Part shown: positions 57,851-64,000 of the stretch, one piece after another
Layout of the letters: each line of letters begins with the position of its first letter
How positions within the stretch are numbered: position 1 is the first letter of the stretch
NCBI GenBank assembly: GCA_037833965.1
Contig: AP031351.1
Coordinates: 24,564,501 to 24,628,500, forward strand
Reading direction: 5' to 3'
Source of the DNA: Marchantia polymorpha subsp. ruderalis
Taxonomy: Eukaryota; Streptophyta; Marchantiopsida; Marchantiales; Marchantiaceae
DNA: 64,000 nucleotides
Made by a program: the position numbers and the translations under genes
The notes under the pieces: model-generated
The model's database searches: none
What the model saw: only the letters and a program-made list of their open reading frames with translations
What the model was told of the DNA's origin: nothing

Positions 57851-60800
57851 ATAAACACTATGATAAAAATATTGTAGCAAAAATTAGTACTGGTTGCATT
57901 GGAAAAACACTTCTAGAGAGAAATCGGTCAATGCCAAGTTGAATATATGTTTGTATAATTTTAATCCAAAGAATTAGCTCTTAACCTTGTAGCCTTCCTA
58001 AGTCACACTAAGTCGTGTTGGCAACAGAGAAGTAGATCACAAGATTGAGATAGCCCCACATACATGATAGTGTCCATTCATTGTCAAACAAACAATGTAA
58101 GTTGGCACTTCATTGGATGACTACAAATGTAGCTATCTTTGTATCATTCATTCCATCAAACTTTAAGCCCATTGTAATTTTCTTGATGGTTTGAAGCGCA
58201 AATGCCGACCATGTACTTTACTACATGATCATGTGTGAACACACTTGATCATGACATTCATCTTGTTGTAGGTTTGACTTTCAACATCTTCAGAGTTCCA
58301 TAACAATTTTTTGATTATGATCTTAATGATATCTTTATCAATAGTATAGGTTACATGACCTAAATTTGATAGAATCATGTTCATAAAGGGCACCTTCATT
58401 TCAAAGTAAACCAACTTTTTTTTCTTTTGAGAGTACATAATACTTGTTCTTGATATGAATGTGATAGTTTTTGGGACAAAATGTAGGTACCAATGTCTTC
58501 AAAATGATCATTTTTGAACATTTTTCATCGAATTTGCACTTGCAACCAAACTCATACAAAATACAAAATATTCAAGCAACAATAATGACACGACTAGTCT
58601 AGGAATTTTTTTATCAAATTTGAAGACCTTACACCTGTTGATGTGAAGTATTGAATTGTGTAAGGTAAGGTGCAATTGCTCTCAAAGTACTTCTTATTTC
58701 AACCATTTGTTAATTTGACACTGTGAGCCAATGAATTAGTTGGCGAGATTCACTTTTGAGATTAGTCATCTCTAAAATTTGAGATTATTCATATTAGTCA
58801 TTTGTTTACAGAATATCTAATCTAGAGAGGTTGCTAATGATGTATGACATTTGAAAATGGATTAAAATCCTCATTTAGATATAAAAAAAGTCATCCTATG
58901 ATGTGTGAATTTTGATGTACAATCGATCAACCAGGCCGATAGGATTTTTTTAGTGTGCTAGTACCTAATTACAAATACATAATATGTTCTAGGTTGAACA
59001 AGAAATCAAAGTAAAAAGAGGTATTTATGTTCATTTTCTTTTTAAGATATATTGGTAATTTTAAAAAAAATCAAAAAAATTTTGTATTCATTTTCCGTTA
59101 GAACATGGAAATGACCAGGAGTGGAAAACATTATATTCGCCATTTTCAAATTCTAGCTTATTGATATGACCATACCATACATTCGAAGTTTGAATGTGAG
59201 ACTGTTTTTATTTCAAATTTAGAGATACATGATGTACTCTATGGTATCATTATTATATTTTTGTGTCATGTACATTTCACTTCATGTACCTGCATCGAAG
59301 TACTCATGACACACCATATATGGTGTTTCATGGACTCTTTATCTTACTATGGCTAAATATTCACGCGTGAAAGAAAATTGCACTACATAGACTAACCACG
59401 TGCATACTGGTATTACATGAGCATATGTCTCTGTGGGATCACATAGGATACGCTATTTCCTTTCTTTATCATTTCGAATTAACTCTTCTTATTGTAATAT
59501 TGGCCAGCAATTTTTGATTAAATTGACTACTTTCATTAATGTTCATCTTCTTACTCAATACATGTTGTTAGCTATACATCACACTTTCAAATTTTTAGTC
59601 TCCAAATGTGCTCATTATTCTTCTTATTTCATCAAGCCTGAACTTTTATTTTAACTTTTAAACTATAATTTTTGCAGTAAAGAATTAAGATGATGAAAAA
59701 CGTATATCTTCCATCATGCTCATCAACTGAAATTATGTTCATTAGAAAATGCCCAATCGTTATCAAATGGATGTAGATGATGTGTGTTGAACTCTTCAAC
59801 TAAAAATGTTCTACATCATAGGCGTGGCAAGAATCAAATTCTCCAAGTATATGGGCTTGCAGTAGGATTCTCCTTTTTGTTACTCTAGCTTTAGAATAGT
59901 ATGAACTATGAATATGGATTTTGACATGTTTGTTGAAACATATGCAAGATTTTACTAAACTAAGTGTATCACTTATTCTAGGTTCCTGTGTAATGTATCC
60001 ATTTAGACAACATGTTTCTATTTGTATACAAGGAACACTAACTATTTTAGTATGTAGAAAAAGAATCATATCATATAATCTATTTTATTCAAAATATTTA
60101 TACTATAACACAAAGAACATCAAATACCAATAATAAAAAGTATCATATTAGTTTATGTGCAGTAACATGCATTCTTTATCGTTGGTTTTATTGATGTTGA
60201 TAAATTGGATGTTCAGTGTGTTGTATGATTTATTATACTATTGGAATCATGGTAACTTTCATCGTCGGTTTGATACTTGCACCTTCCCATCTAATTTTTA
60301 CACACTTTACAAGATAGATTTGCTTGATGGGATACCATCCAAAGGTAAATTGCTTGATAAGACCCATCAAGTTTCAATTTACCCGATGGGATCCCACTGA
60401 CGGTGTGCCGTCGCTGAGTTCTAGTATGTGTTCTAGTACGGGTATGTTCTTGTAAAAATATATAGCATAGCTTCAAAAAGCTGATCGATCATTCTAATAT
60501 ATTCCCGCGGCATCCACGCTCTCAGATTTCAAGTCGAATAGAATTGGGTGCCCGAAACTAAATTGTTCAGAAGGCAGCGCTCGATCTAGCAAGCATACAA
60601 ACTAAACCTTCCTTATACTGAAGCCAGCAGCGGACCGAGCTATTTTTTCATCTTTCTCATCTTACCGTCCCATTCTTCCCAAAAAAGCGGTTCAACAGGG
60701 CCAGACTCTACGCAGCCATGCGAAGTGATACTGAAGTTAACACAAAGTGTACTTCACGTATACTCTTCTGTTCATATTAGAACAGTGGATGAAATTAGAC

Positions 60801-62250
60801 AGCGTAAATTGAAATTTGATGTGTACTATCAAGCAAATATCTCCACTTTACACACACTGTAACCGTTATGTATTACATGTATTCTCATGTCTGTCCATAT
60901 ACTCCCTAACTTAGATGTCACGACATTCCTTCTACCATGCCATCCATCTAGCCCTGTTTGTCGACCATCATGGTCTGAAGTCATATGACATCCCATATGT
61001 AAGCCCGTAAAACCCTTTTACAAAGACATGGTCTTCGCTGGTTGCAGGGTGACCAAACGCTTTGATCTGAGCACGTTGAGAGTCCGGTAACGACAGAAGC
61101 AATAGCATCTAGTATGTCGTGACAAAAATATCCTAAGCTGAGTGAAGTACACTAGGCCTCATCTGACCCTACTGAAAGCCCTACTTGTAAAGAGTCAGGA
61201 ATACAGAGTCCGTGTTGATTGCGATTCATCGACCGCATTTTCTAATCATATAATGTACTCACTCAGCCCAGCACCTTCCATTGAAAAGCCAGGCATAGCA
61301 GAACAACATAAAGGACGGGACCTTTGGGTCACGACATACTCAAGGTCTATAATTACTATTGTTGCATCTACTTCTGTTTTCCCCATCCTCCTATCACGCT
61401 CCAGTTCTTTAAGCCCACTTTGGCATAAGGAGCAAACAAACGGTTGCTCTGACTTGTGAACTTTCTCACAACCTAGGGTACGTAGGTTATGTTTATTATT
61501 GCAAATTGGAGTCACTCTTGACGTCAAGGACGAATATATATCGAACGGCCTGGAGTCTTATTGAGTCTTTCGTAAGTCATGGACGGCTCAACTACTTACT
61601 TCGTCAACCCGGGCATAAAACCCTGGTTAAAGGCTATTGAAGAGATCCAATCCTTAGATGCAAGAAAGTACATGGCTTTTGAAAGATGACGTTCGCATTA
61701 AGCATCCCACGGTGCCTCATGATGTCTTCCCTTTTTCTCTTTGACGAGGACCTCCCCTTGACTAACTTCGTTGATCATATTGCGCTAAATGGCATATAGG
61801 ACGCAGAAAAGAAACAAACAGGACATCACGGTCATCCTAAGGACATGTTCTAAACTCCAGCCGTGAAAGTCATAAAGATAAACTAGATTGTTGTAATTCT
61901 CTTTCACTGTGGTTACATAAGTGTAAAGACGTCGATAAATACATTATACATCTCATCTATTCTATTCATTCATTTTAAACATTCAGAACATTCAAAAAAA
62001 TTACAATAGTTTTCAAACATTTTATGAAATATGAGTTAAAGAGATGAGGTGCTTAAGGCCAGAAACATGCATACGATGAAACATCTCGTCAACATGGAGT
62101 AACCTCTAAAGGTTTAAACATTTCACTATGAGATATAAGATTACTTTGCAAAAATTAACAGAAATAGCAGGAAGGATTTTTATTTTTTAGCTTTCGCAAG
62201 GATTTTTTGTTTTAATTCAATCATATGTAATTCATATGTGATACTTTTGT
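57851..62250. other. AT-rich region with decayed sequence, no supported gene
   Basis: No intact gene. The minus-strand frame at 58229-58438 (KLVYFEMKVPF, YTIDKDIIKIIIKKL, WNS, VESQTYN) loosely recalls the gag region of plant copia retrotransposons but is short and broken. The minus-strand frame at 61246-61527 contains a PFVCSLC stretch but lacks a complete zinc finger. Composition is strongly AT-biased except for about 60480-61900. Confidence 0.4.
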
Positions 62251-62255
62251 TTCAT

Positions 62256-62322
62256 TTTTCTCGATTTGTGCGTGTCATCCTTGCGCAGGGACCATGCTAA
62301 TCTTCTTTATGTCATTCCAATA
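62256..62322 (-). pseudogene. 5'-truncated U6 snRNA-like sequence
   Basis: Read on the minus strand, this stretch closely matches the central and 3' parts of plant U6 snRNA: ATTGGAA, then AGAAGATTAGCATGG, CCTGCGCAAGGATGACACG and CACAAATCGAGAAA. Differences from the U6 I remember are a damaged ACAGAGA box (reads ACATAAAGA) and GTCCC for GCCCC. The 5' stem-loop expected before ATTGGAA is absent; AT-rich DNA and a hairpin take its place. A functional U6 would need the 5' stem-loop and intact ACAGAGA, so this is called a pseudogene. It may have arrived by retroposition. Confidence 0.85.
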
Positions 62323-62327
62323 AAATT

Positions 62328-62363
62328 CATGAGTATATTTTCAAACATGAAAATATACTCATG
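62328..62363. repeat. Perfect 16-bp-arm hairpin beside the U6-like sequence
   Basis: Arms 62328-62343 and 62348-62363 are exact reverse complements around the loop AACA. It lies five bases from the truncated 5' end of the U6-like sequence. Confidence 0.85.
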
Positions 62364-64000
62364 GAAAAAATTGCTAAAAAGAACTGAAGACTTTACTACA
62401 TTCAACGAATAAATGACAACTTACAACATTGAAGTTTATTTCAATAACAGAGTTGATAATTTTTTAATCAACACTTATCATACTACTCCACAAGTAAGAA
62501 AATATGTATTTCATTTATCACCGTAGAATTTTGTGAGAAAAATGAAAAAAACATATATAGATCAAAATTACATACTGTATGTCTATCTGTAACATACATA
62601 TCATCTGTATTATAGATCAAAACATATACAATAGTCTAAATCAATAAATATTCAACTTATATCATTCGTTAATTTGTAGTTATTTGGTAACATAAAAATG
62701 ATATTTGTTTTTTAAAAATAGGTTTTTCAAATTTAATTCCAAATTTATAGCTATTTTTTAACAATGTATGATTCCTCTAGAACAAAAATACAAGCTTGAA
62801 ATGCATGTACGAAAAGAAGTAATTCACAAACCAAGTTAATTGAGAATATATGAACAACAATTATCACAAGCTCATCATGATTTTAATTTCTTAGATATAC
62901 TACGTTGCTAAAGTTTCCACTTCCCATGCTGTTGGATAGATTTAAAAATCCAAAAATTAACAAATTAAAACCTATAGCTGAAAGAAACCATTGTTTGCAT
63001 TTTTAATATATCGGTTGTTAACTAAGCATTTTGAAAAAAATCAAGAATTAAATAATTAAAAAATGAATAATGTTTCAATATAACTGTAGATTTGACAGAA
63101 ATTTTATAAAGACTGGTGTGATACTTTTATAAATTGAAATAGAAGATGATAAACAAGAAAGATGCAAGTTATTATCATTTATCTTATATTTTGACCTAGC
63201 TTTGCATGCTATACCAATCTAGCTTATCCAATCATGCGTAACACATTTCACATAAAGCACGTTTGTCATAAATTTTTTTAATTCTTGATAGATTAAAATT
63301 GATAAATTTAGTATTATATATTTTTCCCAAAAAATAGTTGATAAAAATACAGGAAAAATACAAGCAAGTTATTGAACAATAGAATTTTATGATATCATAT
63401 TAATCAGTTTCAAAAGATTCATTTATAAAAAAAAACCGTCCACGAAAATTTTTAGAATAAATATTATGATTTTTTTATATCGAATAAAACTTGTTCTGAA
63501 CAATCTAATTGCGTATTTCAAAGAACTATTTGATAAAATTAGAAAAGAATATGATGAGATTTTTTTTTGATTCCACTTAAAATCTCTATTCTTGTTCATT
63601 CCTTGATTGGTTTCACCCATCAAGACTTTCAGAGAAGTCAATAATCCCCCCAAAATTATAAGAACTATTTAAGAAATTACCAAGGGAGTGGAATAGGTGA
63701 AAGAATATTATTCATTAAGATTTTGAATAAAATTGATTTTTAAAAAACTATTCATGTTTCATATAAAAAAAATTCTTTTCATAAAATCAACTACCTTTAT
63801 GACTGATGCTTTAGATTATTTTTAACTAGTCTATACAATTTGTATGTGAATATGTTTAAATGTTTATAAATATATCATGAAACATAAATTTTATTTGTTT
63901 AACTACAAATTTTTATCAAAAATTATATTAGTTGTATTTTCACAATTTATGACCTTCAATATGAAATGAAAATTAAAATAAATGATAATAGAAAAAATTA
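62364..64000. other. AT-rich terminal stretch, nothing recognised
   Basis: Very AT-rich with stops in all frames. No gene, tRNA or clear repeat was seen up to the end of the window. Confidence 0.6.

Noticed and set aside
61246..61527. Possible C2H2 zinc-finger protein on the minus strand (PFVCSLC)
   Set aside because: Only part of one finger is suggested, with no correctly spaced histidines; likely chance.

Overview
The window looks like nuclear DNA of a land plant, most likely a bryophyte and perhaps a Marchantia-like liverwort. The evidence is intron-containing genes with GT-AG junctions, plant-type protein families (chloroplast PAP/fibrillin, DUF4408/DUF761, full-size ABCC transporter, peroxisomal dienoyl-CoA isomerase) and very AT-rich, repeat-bearing stretches between them. 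The clade is an inference; the plant assignment is firm. No viral gene, toxin gene, CRISPR array or bacterial operon was seen.

Layout. 1-1305 (+): last two exons of a small conserved membrane protein whose 5' part is unresolved. 1306-12875: intergenic DNA with a 21-G run, a 21-bp-arm hairpin, 111-bp tandem repeats in AT-rich sequence, and a GC-rich microsatellite-bearing leader. 12876-15566 (+): intronless DUF4408-DUF761 membrane/disordered protein. 19128-19979 (-): dienoyl-CoA isomerase with a C-terminal AKL peroxisomal signal. 19980-34154: mostly AT-rich DNA with decayed repeats. 34155-34712 (+): small two-exon membrane protein of unknown function. 35610-39176 (-): 11-exon PAP12-type plastid lipid-associated protein. 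40636-41462 (-): two-exon ribosomal protein uL23 of mitochondrial type. 42180-46123 (+): ten-exon DPH2. 49832-56974 (-): 11-exon ABCC transporter. 57017-64000: AT-rich DNA with 77-bp repeats, possible retroelement remnants and a 5'-truncated U6 snRNA-like sequence on the minus strand.

The multi-exon models were built by hand from GT/AG signals, intron phase and remembered family conservation. All exon phases close, giving proteins of 421 (PAP12-like), 122 (uL23m), 562 (DPH2) and 1490 (ABCC) residues. The genes form no pathway cluster, as expected in a plant nuclear genome. Two arrangements stand out: uL23m and DPH2 are divergent, with start codons about 720 bp apart, and the 34155 gene and PAP12-like gene converge, as do DPH2 and the ABCC gene. 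I found no clear undescribed system. The most unusual items are the U6-like pseudogene beside a perfect hairpin, the tandem copy of the PAP12-like C-terminus and stop, the long open frame inside ABCC intron 1, and several strong hairpins.
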